Positions 50,232 to 61,650 of a stretch of DNA of 64,000 nt are shown piece after piece. Position 1 is the first letter of the stretch. Every line of letters starts with the position of its first letter. The translations under genes and the position numbers were made by a program. The notes under the pieces are model-generated. The model searched no databases, was not told the DNA's origin, and worked only from the letters and a program-made list of their open reading frames with translations. Source of the DNA: Jacaranda mimosifolia (Eukaryota > Streptophyta > Magnoliopsida > Lamiales > Bignoniaceae). The stretch covers positions 16,320,501-16,384,500 of the forward strand of contig CM032133.1 in NCBI GenBank assembly GCA_018894105.1. The letters are read 5' to 3'.

Positions 50232-50640
50232 ACTATCCATCCCACTTCAACAAATTAAGAAACAAACAAATCATACCTGAATTCTAGTATCATAAAAATA
50301 TGCAAGGCTTGAAACTTTTGGGATATGCAGATTTTTTATGGATATCTTTAGCAAATTATATTTTAGTGTATTGTTGTAAAAATTATTGTTTGTGAGTATA
50401 AAGCAACTTCTTTTTTATATAGTATTGATGGAAAAAATAGAAAATAAAAACAAAAAAAGGGAATTACTAGGACAACAACTATGATATAATCTATTATGAT
50501 GTGTGGAAATCTTCAAACTACTAAATTTTGAATTAGAGATAGAGAAAATTGATTAAAACATTACTAAAAATATTTCAAAAATTATTATGAAGGTCATTTA
50601 TTATGTTTTTCTAAGTTATACAAAAATAATTAGAAGTGCT
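50232..50640. other. AT-rich spacer right of copy C
   Basis: About 400 bp of AT-rich sequence without a recognisable gene, terminal repeat or array unit. Confidence 0.4.
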
Positions 50641-50917
50641 ATTTTTAGGTGACAATATCAACTATCGTTGGTTAATCTTCCGACATTCTCAGAGCCCAAA
50701 TTTGAGGACAAGGTAGGGGTGTCGAACACGGTGATGATGATGGGCGCAGACACGACGCCATTAGCTATTCTGATGACTCGTCTCTTCAAGAAGGATCAGT
50801 CGAGATGCACAATCACGACCAGCTAGCCGCGCTGAAGGCTTTTTCCTATCATGCTAACATGGTAAGGATGTTATCAAATTTGTTTTTGCGTTATGCAAAG
50901 GTCGAAACTGCCTAATC

Positions 50918-51647
50918 ATGGTTCATGATGACTTTTCGGTAGGGCAATTGGGGTATAACCTCCATTGCCATTTTGAGCTGTGTAAGACCAGTTGTCTGAA
51001 GCTAGTCGAAATGTGGGAGCAAATAGAGAAAGAAGATAACAGTGTATTGAAGACAAAAGTGGAGTCGTTGGAGTCAAGGTTAGCAAAATTGACAAAACAG
51101 CTCAAGGACAAAGATATTGAACTACTGGCAGCTGTCAAGGGAAAAAGCCAAGCTGAAGAAGAATATCAATTCTATTTAGGAAGCTTCAGAGTTTGGTCGA
51201 GCGTATGGCTATGAGAGCACAATGAGGTATGCTCGATTGGAGTTTTTCAAGGTGCTGCCCGGGATTTGAAAGGAGGCGGTTCATCAATTTATGATTTCCT
51301 TAGCTTTCACTGACGCCAACGTAGTGTTCAGCATGGATGATGCGAAAGAGGTTTTAGACCATTTGCTAAAGCATCTAGTGTTCATGGGGCACGAGTTTCA
51401 GGTTGAGGACAAGGCCCACCTGAACGTGAATAAAATGAGCATCTTGAAGATTTTGATGATAATGCCTCTGTCAAGGAAGGAGAAGAGGCTCGCTGCCCCT
51501 CATCATCCTGGGGTTATTGCAGTGGGAGAGGAATTTGGATTTGCTGGGGAGTTCGCCCTGGACATAAAGAATAACAATGTTAATGTGGAAATTTTCTTCT
51601 TCCCTAGTGGTCGGGTATTTCTAACCAAGGAGGTGGGGTCTTCATAA
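50918..51647 (+). pseudogene. Antisense ORF of the gypsy element, coiled-coil protein
   Basis: Two overlapping plus-strand frames form one broken ORF. The first (50918-51214) ends in a heptad-like coiled coil with VLKTKVESLESRL and LTKQLKDKDIELL. A frameshift at about 51165-51180 moves into the frame EASEFGRAYGYESTMRYARL, which meets a TGA near 51270 and continues as 51291-51647 (MISLAFTDANVVFSMDDAKE...). It lies between the end of pol and the expected 3' LTR on the strand opposite to pol. Extra antisense ORFs at this place are known for Tat-lineage elements. Function unknown. Confidence 0.5.
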
Positions 51648-51810
51648 CCCGCTGGGTCTATACAAGAAGTCAAGGGGCCTCCGCTAAATGTGGATCTGGA
51701 TTCAATTGAAGAATTGTTCAAGGCAGTCGGCGAGATGGCTAATGAAGTTATTGCATGGCAATGAGAAGATATTGAATCAAGCTAGGTGGACTTTTTTTTC
51801 CTTCTCTCGG

Positions 51811-51841
<31 letters not shown>
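51811..51841. repeat. (TTG)n microsatellite
   Basis: About ten TTG triplets just after the antisense ORF of the gypsy element. Confidence 0.85.
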
Positions 51842-51843
<2 letters not shown>

Positions 51844-51924
51844 TTCAAGACGTTTATAAATGACTTTATAGTTTGTAAATAATTTCCTCATTTATTAATG
51901 TATCAGCTCATTTTGCATATTTGT

Positions 51925-52150
51925 TGTCTTACACCTTTAGTTCACTGCGGCGTCAACTTAATAGCCTTTAGTTAATTAAATCATTTAACTTATATCATGC
52001 GATTGTGGAGTCGACTTGATAGTTGATAATCAATTAAATCATTCAACTTATGTCATGCAACTGCGGTGTTGAATTGATAGTTGATAATCAATTAAATCAT
52101 TAAACTTATATCAAGCGACTGTGGGGTCAACTTGATATAAGTTGATAATA
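51925..52150. repeat. 58-bp tandem array in the gypsy 3' region
   Basis: AACTTAT recurs at 51987, 52045 and 52103, a strict 58-bp period, with a diverged earlier unit from ~51925. Units hold TCAATTAAATCATT and CGACTGTGGGGTC-like words. Tandem repeats downstream of pol are typical of Tat/Ogre elements and can seed satellites. Confidence 0.8.
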
Positions 52151-52560
52151 GAATACAACCAACACATAAAACTTCTTAAGGTTAATAGCATTCCACGATC
52201 TTGGCAGTTCATTTCCAGATAGATCAGCCAATCGATAAGAGTTGAGTTTGCCAACATTTCTAGAAACTTCAACCTTTTTAAGAACGAGGTTGCCTACGCC
52301 AAAAGACCTTGGCTTTACACCTTTATTATAATTCTTAGTCATGATCGACCTATACCTTTGTATTTTAGTGAAAGCCTATTGTTGGATCTCGTCGATTAGT
52401 TCAAGGTCAAGTTCTCTTTCAACTTTGTTTCTGATCGGATTATGGTGTACTATTTGAGCTGTATGTTGAATCAACTTTTTGGGGATAACTGCTTCTGAGC
52501 CGTACACCAAACTATAAAAGCTTTGACCAGTGGCTGTTCGTGGGGTGGTCCGATAGGCCC
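52127..52560 (-). pseudogene. Gypsy integrase, C-terminal part
   Basis: The minus strand reads AYRTTPRTATGQSFYSLVYG and on to a C-terminal chromodomain-less tail (LVLKKVEVSRNVGK...) ending at a TAA at 52127. The frame is cut at 52560 by the copia LTR; across the insertion the codons rejoin to LWAYRTTPR when one 5-bp duplication is removed. Confidence 0.85.
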
Positions 52561-52726
52561 TGTTGATAAGATGATATCTTTTGATATACCTTATCATTGA
52601 TTAGTTTCATATATAAGAGATAAGTATGAATCCTTTAGTTTCCTTCTTGTAATCAAGTTCTTATGCATATAAATATATAGGTTGATGAGGTATTCTCCTT
52701 AAGCATTCAGAAAACCAACTCTAAGT
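52561..52726 (+). repeat. 5' LTR of the young copia element
   Basis: Begins TGTTGATAAGATGATATC. The end is set by the matching right LTR and by the primer site that follows. A TATATAAG word (near 52611-52618) could serve as LTR TATA box. Confidence 0.9.
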
Positions 52727-52738
52727 TGGTATCAGAGC

Positions 52739-52739
52739 C

Positions 52740-52769
<30 letters not shown>
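52739..52769. repeat. (CA)n microsatellite behind the primer site
   Basis: About 15 CA units directly after the tRNA-Met primer site of the copia element. Confidence 0.9.
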
Positions 52770-52771
<2 letters not shown>

Positions 52772-52819
52772 TCTGCCAGCTCGGGCAGAAAATAAACAGC
52801 CTTCTCTCAAGTCACCGCG

Positions 52820-55800
52820 AGCTAAGGGCAGAAAATCTTCTGTCTTTAGTTGGTAATAACAATGAAAAGACGATCACCAATCTTGATAAGATGTTTATGG
52901 TGCATGTTCTCCATGGGCTTCATAAAAATTTTGATTCTCTTCGAAATCAAATCCTGACAAATCCTAGTATTCCCACGGTGGAGGAGCTCTTTGATCGGTT
53001 ATAACGTGTTCCTCCACCAGAAACAACACCAGGAGTTGAGCCTCAAATAGGAACAGAATCCGTAGCTTCTGTCTCTAATTTAGCTGATCGTGGAGGACGT
53101 GGACGCGGTTGTGGTCGGGGCCGGGGTGGTAGAGGAAATCGTGTTTTTGGAAATCGTGTTAAATGCTCTCATTGTGGATGCGAAGGACACACTTAAGATA
53201 AATGCTATTTTTTGCATGGTTTTCCTAAAAAATCAGTTAATGCAGCACAATCTAATAACAAGAACATTTTGTCAGATGCTGAATATAAGGAGTATCTCCA
53301 ATTCAAAGCAACTCAGCAAGCATCAGCTTTGGTCACTTTAGCTTCAACAGTGTGCCCCTCTCAATCTATGTCTGGTGATTCTTGGATTGTAGATTCTAGT
53401 ACTTCTGACCATATTGCTGGTAATCCGTCTCTTATCTCAAATTTATCATCAACCAAAACACCACATCACATCACAATTGCCAATGGTTCCAAAGTTAAAG
53501 CTACTGGTGTCGGTTAATCTGCACATACTCCTTTATTATCCCAAGACTTTGTGCTTTTAATACCAAATTGTCCTTTTAATTTAATGTGTGTAAGTCAGCT
53601 TACCCGCAAACTTGACTGCGATATAACCTTTACTGCTGACTCTTTTGTTATATAGGACAGGAGCACAAGGCGGACGGTTGGTGTAGGATTTGAATCACAA
53701 GGACTTTACTATCTCCAATCTCTAAGGACTTTACTATCTCCAATCTCTACCTTCCACTGTATGTGCTGCCACAGAATCTCCAAATCTACTTCACCGTCGT
53801 TTGGGTCATCCGAGACTAAATAAATTAAGGAGAATGGTTCCTCATCTTTCCCATTTGCAATCCTTAGAGTGTGAGTCGTGTCAACTTGTAAAACATGTTT
53901 GAACATCCTTTCCAAGCAAGGTAAATAGTCGAGCAGAGTTACCTTTTAACATTGTCCATTTTGATGTCTGTGGTCCTAGTCGTGTCAGTTCTATTTTAGG
54001 ATATAGGTATTTTTTTACTTTCATTAATGATTTTTCAAGATGTATTTGGATATTTTTAATGAAAGACAGTTCGGAATTATTTTCTATTTTTCAAAGATTT
54101 TGCAATGAGATTAAAACACAATTGGGCATTCCATCCGTATTTTACGTAGTGATAATGTAAAGGAATATTTTTCTGTGACCTTCAAATCCTTTATTGAAAT
54201 AGCTCGTACTCTTTTAATACATGCCAATGCACCCTTAAAGTTTTGGGGGGATGATGTTCTCACTGCAGGTTATTTGATAAATCGAATGCCATTTTCTATT
54301 CTTAATAACCAAGTACCTCATTCCATTTTGTTTCCTAAGGACCCACTCTACATTGTTACTCCTCGTGTCTTTGGTTCTACTTGCTTTGTACATGATCATT
54401 CCCTTGGTCTCGACAAACTATTTGCTCGAGCTATCAAATGTGTTTTTCTAGGTTATTCTCAAGTTCAGAAAGGATATAGATGTTATTCTCCTTCCACACA
54501 TTGATTTTACATTTCTGTAGATGTGACATTCTTTGAAAACACACCTTATTTTGAGTCACCAATAGAACCAAAAACCATATCCCAACTTTTACTGATTCCT
54601 TACTTTAGTCCACCAGTTCTCGATTCTCCATAAATACATGTGCCTGAGCCTCAAGATCAACCTAATCAACCAAGTTGCCATTCAGCTCGTCCACTAATCA
54701 CCTATCAACGTCGATCCCAATCTAGAGTTTCAAAAGCTGTAGCAACTGACGGTCCAAATGATTCATCTCCTGCTCCAGTGCCACTTGATGCTCCAGACCT
54801 GCTTGAGTCCACAACTGATCAACCTATCGCCCTACACAAAGGTATATGCTCTACGCGTAATCCTTACCCTATCTATAATTTTGTGAGCTAGCATCGTTTA
54901 TCTTCATCCCATTATGCCTTTACGTCTTCCTTGTCGTCTATTTCTATTCCTAAAACAGTTCAAGAAGCACTATCACATCTAGGATGGCGTCAGCCAATGA
55001 TCGATGAGATGGCTGCTTTGAATTCCAATCATACATAGACTCTAGTTGATCATCATCCTGGAAAATCTATAGTTGGTTGTCGATAGGTCTTTAATGTCAA
55101 AGTAGGACCTAATAGGCAAGTAGAACGTTTGAAAGCTCGCCTTGTGGCTAAGGGTTATACTCAGATTTTTGGACTTGATTATGGAGATACTTTCTCTCCT
55201 GTTGCTAAAATGACATAAGTGCAGTTGTTCTTATAAATAGTTGCCATGAACCATTGGCCTTTATACCAATTGGATATTAAGAATGCATTCTTAAATGGCG
55301 ACTTAGAGAAGGAAGTTTACATGGAGCAACCACCCGGATTTGTTGCTCAGGAGGAGAAGAGCCGTGTTTGCAAGTTACATAAATCTTTATATGGTCTCAA
55401 ACAGTCGCCCAGGGCCTGGTTTGGAAGATTTAGTAAAGTTATTCAACAAATCGGCATGGTTTGTAGTGAAACTGATCATTCTGTGTTCTATAAACATTCA
55501 TCCTCTAAATGCATTTATCTTGTGGTCTATGTAGATGATATTGTTATTACAGGAAATGATCATGGAGGTATTCAGAATTTGAAGCAACTTTTGTTTCAAC
55601 ATTTCCAAACTAAAGACTTGGGGAGGTTAAGATACTTCCTTGGGATTGAAGTGGCCCAATCTAGAGCAGGTATTGCCATCTTTCAAAGAAAATATATGCT
55701 AGACATTTTGGAAGAGACAGGGATGTTGGATTGTAAGCCAATTGATACCTCTGTGGATCCGAATGTCAAACTTCTACCTGATCAGGGAGAGTCATATCCA

Positions 55801-56483
55801 GATCCAGGCAGATACATGAGACTTTGGGAAAGTTAAATTATCTCACCATGACCAGACCAGATATTTCCTTTGTTGTTAATGTTGTAAGTCAGTTTCTTAA
55901 CTCTCTGCGGGATTGTCATTGGGATGCAGTGGTTCGAATCTTGAGATATATAAAAGGGTCCCTTGGTAGAGGGTTAGTATATGAAAATAGAGGTCATAGA
56001 GACATTGTTGCATATACAGATGCGGATTGGGCAGGATCACCTAGTGACATAAGATCGACCTCTGGATATTGTGTTTTAATTGGAGGCAATCTCATCTCTT
56101 AGAAGAGTAAAAAGAAAAATGTTGTTGCTAGATCGAGCGCAGAAGCTAAATATCGAGCTATGACCCTCACCACATGTGAATTGATCTGTTTAAAACAATT
56201 GGTCAAAGAATTGAAGTTTTGTGAAGTAAGCTCTATGAGACTCATTTGTGACTACCAAGCAGCTCTACACATCTCTTCCAATCCAGTCTTTCATGAACGA
56301 ACTAAACATATAGAAATCGATTGCCATTTCATTCGAGAAAAGATTGTCTCAGGAGAAATCACTACTTTATTTGTGAATTCCAATGATCAGCTGGTCGATA
56401 TCTTTACCAAATCTTTTCGAGGTCTAAGGATAGGATACATATGTAACAAGTTGGATGCATATGACATATATGCACCAACTTGA
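52820..56483 (+). pseudogene. Copia gag-pol polyprotein, disrupted
   Basis: Domains in order: gag C-terminal part (52860-53000, TNLDKMFMVHVLHGLHKNFD), zinc knuckle CSHCGCEGHT-stop-DKC (53160-53210), protease SWIVDSSTSDHIAG (near 53380; the usual DSG is DSS), integrase zinc-binding LHRRLGHPRLNKLRR and CESCQLVKHV (53790-53900) and core (53930-54300), RT with LYQLDIKNAFLNGDLEKEVY (from 55246) and catalytic YVDDIVITG (~55530), RNase H with TRPDISFVVNVVSQF and YTDADWAGSPSDIRSTSGYC (55850-56080). In-frame stops include 53194-53196, 53900-53902, 55036-55038, 55084-55086 and 56100-56102. Most host copia polyproteins have a codon one transition away at these sites. Confidence 0.9.
53701..53750. repeat. 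25-bp tandem duplication in the copia integrase
   Basis: GGACTTTACTATCTCCAATC plus TCTAA occurs twice in succession (53701-53725 and 53726 on). As 25 is not a multiple of three it shifts the frame ahead of the integrase zinc-binding region. Confidence 0.85.
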
Positions 56484-56490
56484 GGGGGAG

Positions 56491-56656
56491 TGTTGATAAG
56501 ATGATATCTTTTGATATACCTTATCATTGATTAGTTTTATATATAAGAGATAAGTATGAATCCTTTAGTTTCCTTCTTGTAATCAAGTTCTTATGCATAT
56601 AAATATCTGGGTTGAGGAGGTATTCTCCTTAAGCATTCAGAAAACCAACTCCAAGT
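56491..56656 (+). repeat. 3' LTR of the young copia element
   Basis: Partner of 52561-52726 with about 97% identity counted by eye; preceded by the polypurine tract. Confidence 0.9.
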
Positions 56657-57400
56657 GACCCAAAGGACTCCTGGTAGGTCATCTGCCCAGCTCGCCCTAG
56701 AACTTTCCGTTCAAGTTTTTATATGGTCAAGAACGGTTCTGTTAGTGACTTCCATTTGACCAGTAGCTTGTGGATTCCCGACTGAAGTGAAATGTTGGTT
56801 GATTCCCAGTTCTTCACACCATTCTTTAGTGTGTTTGCTCTGAAATTGGGTGCCATTATCTGATACGAGGACTTTGGGTAAGCCAAAATGGCACACTATG
56901 TTTTTCCATAAGAAATTCCTTATTGCAGCGTCTATGATCTTAGGCACAGCTTCGGCTTCGACCCATTTGGTGAAGTACTCAATTGTTACAATCATGTATT
57001 TCCTCTGCTTGGTGGCTTTCGGGAAAGGTCCTACTATATCGAACCCCCACTAGTTAAAAGGCCATGTAATCTGAATTGGAATAAGAGTGGCAGCTAGTTG
57101 ATGAGGTATACCAGTGTGACCTGACAAGATCAGCATTTTTGGGCTAATTCGATAGCATCCTTATTTAAATTTGACCAAAAATATATGCTCCTAATGACTT
57201 TATAGGCCAATGACCGACCTATAGAGTGGTTTTTGTGAATTCCAGCGTGGACCTCTTGTAAAACATCTCAGGCTGCATTGGGCGTGAGGCACTTCAGTGG
57301 GGGCCTCGAAACAGACCTCTTATACAATTGGTCAAACTCATCCAAAGCGAACTTTGATATACGCGCTTTCAAACTTCAGGCCTCTGACATTTCAGATGGC
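56657..57400 (-). pseudogene. Gypsy integrase, zinc-binding and core domains
   Basis: On the minus strand the HHCC region HAGIHKNHSIGRSLAYKVIR is at ~57180-57260, followed by the core at 56711-56995 with YFTKWVEAEAVPKI, CHFGLPKVLVSDNGTQF and GNPQATGQMEV (catalytic D and E context preserved). The reading frame upstream of 56995 is broken. The 3' part of the gene lies beyond the copia insertion at 52127-52560. Confidence 0.88.
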
Positions 57401-58606
57401 ATTTTACCCTCATTGAGGTAGGCTTTGATTTCATCAATCTAAAATTGACCTGATGTATCTACTGCAAAGACCTCGCTCTACTGGGGGCTGTCAATGGCAG
57501 GTTCATTTGAGACTAAAATGGTGATAGACCTATCTTTGGTGCCTTTTGTCAAGCTAGCAAACTTTGAGAGTGCATCCGCTCTTTCGTTTTTCGACCTGGG
57601 CAATTGACTAAGTGTAAATTTTTCAAACTATTGATCCAACCGCTTAACCTCATTTAGATATGTGTCCATGGTAGAATCTCTTGCTTCGACATTGCCTCCA
57701 AATTGCTCGGTGACGAGCTGAGAATTGGCAATGGCCGCCAGGCATTTGACATCTCTATCCAAATCCATTCTCATCCTTGCTATAAGAGTTTCTTACTTAG
57801 ATTCATTGTTGGTGACAGAATAATTTAGTTTGATGGCAAAATCATATTCCTTCCTTTGAGGGAAGCATAATGAGATTCCTACTCCGCCTCCTAAATTTGT
57901 GGCTGATCCATCTATGTGCAAAGACAACATTTTTGGTTGTTGTTCTTGTGTCAGTGGCACGTCGATCCATTCTGCTAGAAAATTGGCTAGCACCTGAGCT
58001 TTTATAGCGGCACAAGGTTGGAACTTTAGGTCGAATTCACCTAATTCAATGGTCTATTTTGTTAACCTCCCTGATGTGTTGGGCTTAGAGAGTACTTGTT
58101 TCAAAGGTTGGTTTGTTAAAATAATGATCGTCTATGACAAGAAGTAAGGTCTTAACTTTCTGGCCACAGCAATGAGGGCTAATGCGAACTTCTCAATCTC
58201 TAAATAATTATGCTCAGGTCCTTGTAAGACTTTACTACTGTAATACATTGGTCGGCATGACCCATGCTGAATTAACACAAGACTGAGCTTACTGCGGCCA
58301 TCGAAACGACTAAGTACAAGTACAACACTTCCTTGACCGTTGGCTTGGCTAGCAATGGAGGTTTGGTCAGATATTGCTTGAGCTCGACCAGAGCATGGTC
58401 ACAATCCTCTATCTATTTGAATTTCTTGGCATTCCTCAATATTTGAAAGAAAGGCAAGCTCTTGTCCGCAAGTTGTGCGATGAATCGATCGAGGGTGATG
58501 ATACACCCGACCAATTTCTGCACATCTTTGACTATTTTAGGGGCCAAGATATCTTGGGCAGCTTGGATTTTCTAGGGTTAGCTTCAATACCCAATTGGCT
58601 GATCAT
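57401..58606 (-). pseudogene. Gypsy RNase H region
   Basis: A minus-strand frame at 57793-57993 reads LANFLAEWIDVPL and LHIDGSATNLGGGVGI, the start of the archaeal-type RNase H found after the connection domain of Tat elements. The surrounding RT-RNase H connection is readable in pieces with stops. Confidence 0.75.
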
Positions 58607-59275
58607 CTAGACTAGAAACTTCCCACCTTTAACCTCAAACATACATTTAACGGGGTTAAGTTTCGTGCTAAAGGCTCTAAGGATAGAGAACGTATGACTC
58701 AAATTGGTTAAGTGGTCTGCCTCTTTCTCCGTTTTAACGATCATATCATCTACATATACTTCCATGGATCGTCCTATCTCATTCTTGAACATAAAATTGA
58801 CTAGTCTCTGGTAGGTAGCACCAGCATTTTTTAATCCGAACGGCATAACTAAAAAGCAATACATACCATTCAAAACCGCAAAGAAAGTTTTATTCCTGTC
58901 TTTGGGGGCCATAAATATATGGTAATAACCTTGAAAGGCATCCATCATGCTCAAGAGGTCACACCCAGCAGTCGAATCAACTAACAAATCTATAAAAGGC
59001 TGAGGATACGGGTCTTTGGGGCACGCTTTATTAAGATTAGTGAAGTCATTACACATTTTCCATTTCCCTTGATTTTTGGGAACCAACACTACATTACATA
59101 GCCAACTAGGGTACTGAATTTTCACTATGTAGCCTGGCTCTAGGAGCTTGTGAAAATTTTCTTTGATAATTTGTGTCCTTTTAGCATTGAAAGTCTTTGT
59201 CTTCTGGCGTATCGGCTTGCATGTGGGGTCACTGTTGAGGCAATGAACAATCACCTCAAGGTCGATTCCTTGCAA
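58607..59275 (-). pseudogene. Gypsy reverse transcriptase
   Basis: A 222-residue uninterrupted stretch with the core RT motifs: KWKMCNDFTNLNKACPKDPY, PQPFIDLLVD, MDAFQGYYHIFM, MPFGLKNAGATYQRL and catalytic YVDDMIVKT. It ends at a stop following EVKGGKFLV. Intact in itself but part of a broken polyprotein. Confidence 0.92.
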
Positions 59276-59650
59276 ATCAGTTGCTTTCCAGGCAAAGACG
59301 TTTGACGTTCATTCTAAGAAAATTGATGAGCATGCATTCCATATTATCCCCCAAACTCGACCCTATCTTGGTCGTTTTCTCAGAGTTACCTGGCTCAAAC
59401 TCTATGGTCTTAAACTCTTCTGTAGGCTCAACCCTGGTATCTTCCATTTTTCTCTTCTTGCTAGCTAGCGTTTCCTCAGGTTTATTACAAGAATGTCCCA
59501 TGAGGGTCTTAATTTGGGCCGAATTTTTTGGGTGCTTGCCTCGACGGAAAGGGTGTAGCAATGCCATGCTTCCTTCAAATTACACAACAACTCCTTGATC
59601 TTGGTTGTGGTTGGGAATTTGACTTTTATGTGATAAGTAGACATAATTGC

Positions 59651-59959
59651 CTAGAAATCATTTAGTGCTGGTCTCCCAAGGATGGCGTTGTAAACAAAAG
59701 GCGCATTGATGACTAGAAAGCTGATCATGAGAGTGCGTCTCCTGGAAGCCTCTCTAAAAGAGCTGGATGAATTAATAGATCCTATGGGCACAATCTTTGA
59801 TCCCCCAAATCCAACCAACGGTGTTCGAATGGGGTTGAATTTTAGCTCCCCCAACTTTATCTTTTCTAAGGTGAATAAGAAGATAATGTTGGCAGAACTC
59901 TCATTATCCACTAAGACCTTTCTAACTTCAAAGTGCGCAATTCCCACTGAACCTACCAT
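59651..59959 (-). pseudogene. Gypsy protease region
   Basis: Minus-strand frame with VRKVLVDNESSANIIF, the place where Tat proteases have D(S/T)G; here it is DNE, a probable loss of the active-site glycine. YNAILGRPALNDF at the C-terminal side is the usual flap-distal motif of plant gypsy protease. Confidence 0.8.
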
Positions 59960-59993
59960 GGGTAATCTAAGTTGTTCCTTAGTCCGTGGCCTC

Positions 59994-61650
59994 CTAAGTG
60001 TATGAGTTAGAATCTGAGAAGGATATAGGTTCGGCAGTTGTGGATAGATGGTAGACAGGCTTGGTCTTTGTAGACCTGCTGGATTTAAGATGCCTTTGGG
60101 CTTGTTTTCTGGCGTTCCTGGAATCTCCTCCCATCGGCCCTCCTACTATCGTATCAATGACACCTCCCAAAGATGGACGGTCTTCATCAACCTTTTGCTT
60201 TCCTTTATCATTCCTACGTGGGCTGGTCAACCGTTCTCTATAGGGAGTCGGGTCGGCTTGGGCCATGGCTTTTAGTGCTTTTTAGTTGATATACTTTTTG
60301 AGGTGACCTTGTCTGATGAGGCGTTCAATTTCATCTTGTAGTTTGAAACAATCTTCCATGTCATGTCCTCTTTGTTGATGAAATTGGAAGTACTTTTTAG
60401 ATTTTTTCATGGTCTCCGTCTCATTGAGTTTCTTGGGCCTTTTTCAAAAGATTGTCATATTGCATGGCTAACAAGACTTTTTTCCTCGGAGTGTTCAGTG
60501 GCGCGTAGTTGTGAAAATGCTTGATCGGAGTTCGGTGACCATATTTCTAATGTCTATCATCTTTCTCATTGCCCTTCTTTTTGTCAGATTCTATTATGCC
60601 AAATTTCATCTTGTACATCTTTTCCTATATTATATATCTCTCTGCTAGGTCTAGCAGATCCTCCATTGTTTTCAATTGCTCCTTGACCTTGTGCCTCAGA
60701 CCCAAGAACAAAACATCAATCAAGAATTCTATGCGGGGATTGTCGATTTTTAGAACTTCGGTACTAAATTAGGAGAAGAAATCCCTTAAGGATCCATCCT
60801 CGTTCTGCCTTACTGTATGAAGATGAGTGTGTGGCAACTCTGCTTTTCTCCTGCTGGCGAACTGGTGCAAGAATTTGTCACAGAGCTAGTTATAAAAGTA
60901 TATAGAGGTAGGTTCGAGTTTGACAAACCACTCCAATGCTATCCCCTGAAAGGTGGTGACTAGCATTTTTGCATGTATGTGATTACTATGCCCGTGTAAT
61001 TGCATTATGTGCTCAAACTACAAAGAAATGTTCATTTAGGTCCACGGATCCATCGTACCGAAGAAGCCCGGTGTGAACGTTTGTGTCGAGCTTGATGCTT
61101 TCATCAATAATTTCCTGGGTCAATGAGGATTCTCTTTCTCGTCGGAATTTGGGGCATTGTCAAATTAGGTTTAGTCTATATTTCTCCTCAAAATTTCCTC
61201 CAGCCTCATATATATTAAGTTGTTGCACTTGATGGGAGACTTTTTCCCATTCTTCTTTGTCGGCCCTGGATAGGTCTCGACTTGGGGGAGGTCTGGCATA
61301 TGTTTGACCGGCTTACGCTGCTGGGCTTGATTAGGTCGAATGTAGTGATTTGCTAAATTTTCCATCTTCTCTTGCAGAAGGTGGCAAGGTGTCCAGGGCT
61401 AACCTCTCGTCAGCCTTGGTTAGAGCGAATTTCATTCCTGGTTTTATCTTTCCTTGGGAGTCTCTCATTCTGGCACAAGGGATGGGTGTGGCACTAACCG
61501 CCTCCGTTGATTGATTGTTGTGTCTCTGTAGAGTGGCGTATGGATGAGTGAAAAGTTGGGCTGATATCTGATCGCTAATCATTTGCATGAGCTAAAGAAT
61601 GGTCAAGGTGACCACTTACTCGAGTTGAGAACTAGGGCTTTTCGCCTATT
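59994..61650 (-). pseudogene. Gypsy gag region
   Basis: Broken frames on the minus strand. At ~60290-60400 the segment FHQQRGHDMEDCFKLQDEIE is a hallmark of Tat-type gag (nucleocapsid-like), followed by LIRQGHLKKY. A Lys/Arg-rich linker lies at 59994-60266, and an N-terminal part (61331-61588) near the primer site. Numerous stops. Confidence 0.75.

Larger units (their letters stand above)
52561..56656 (+). mobile_element. Young Ty1/copia element nested in the gypsy integrase
   Basis: Identical-length 166-bp LTRs (52561-52726 and 56491-56656) differ at five positions by eye. The 5-bp target duplication is GGCCC (52556-52560) and GACCC (56657-56661), one mismatch. A primer site TTGGTATCAGAGCC, matching initiator tRNA-Met, follows the left LTR, and a polypurine tract TTGAGGGGGAG precedes the right LTR. 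Gag, protease, integrase, RT and RNase H are all recognisable in copia order, but several stops and one 25-bp duplication break the frame, so it cannot encode its own proteins. Confidence 0.93.

Noticed and set aside
58374..60275. Several plus-strand frames within the gypsy pol and gag region
   Set aside because: All are shadows of recognisable minus-strand retrotransposon domains.
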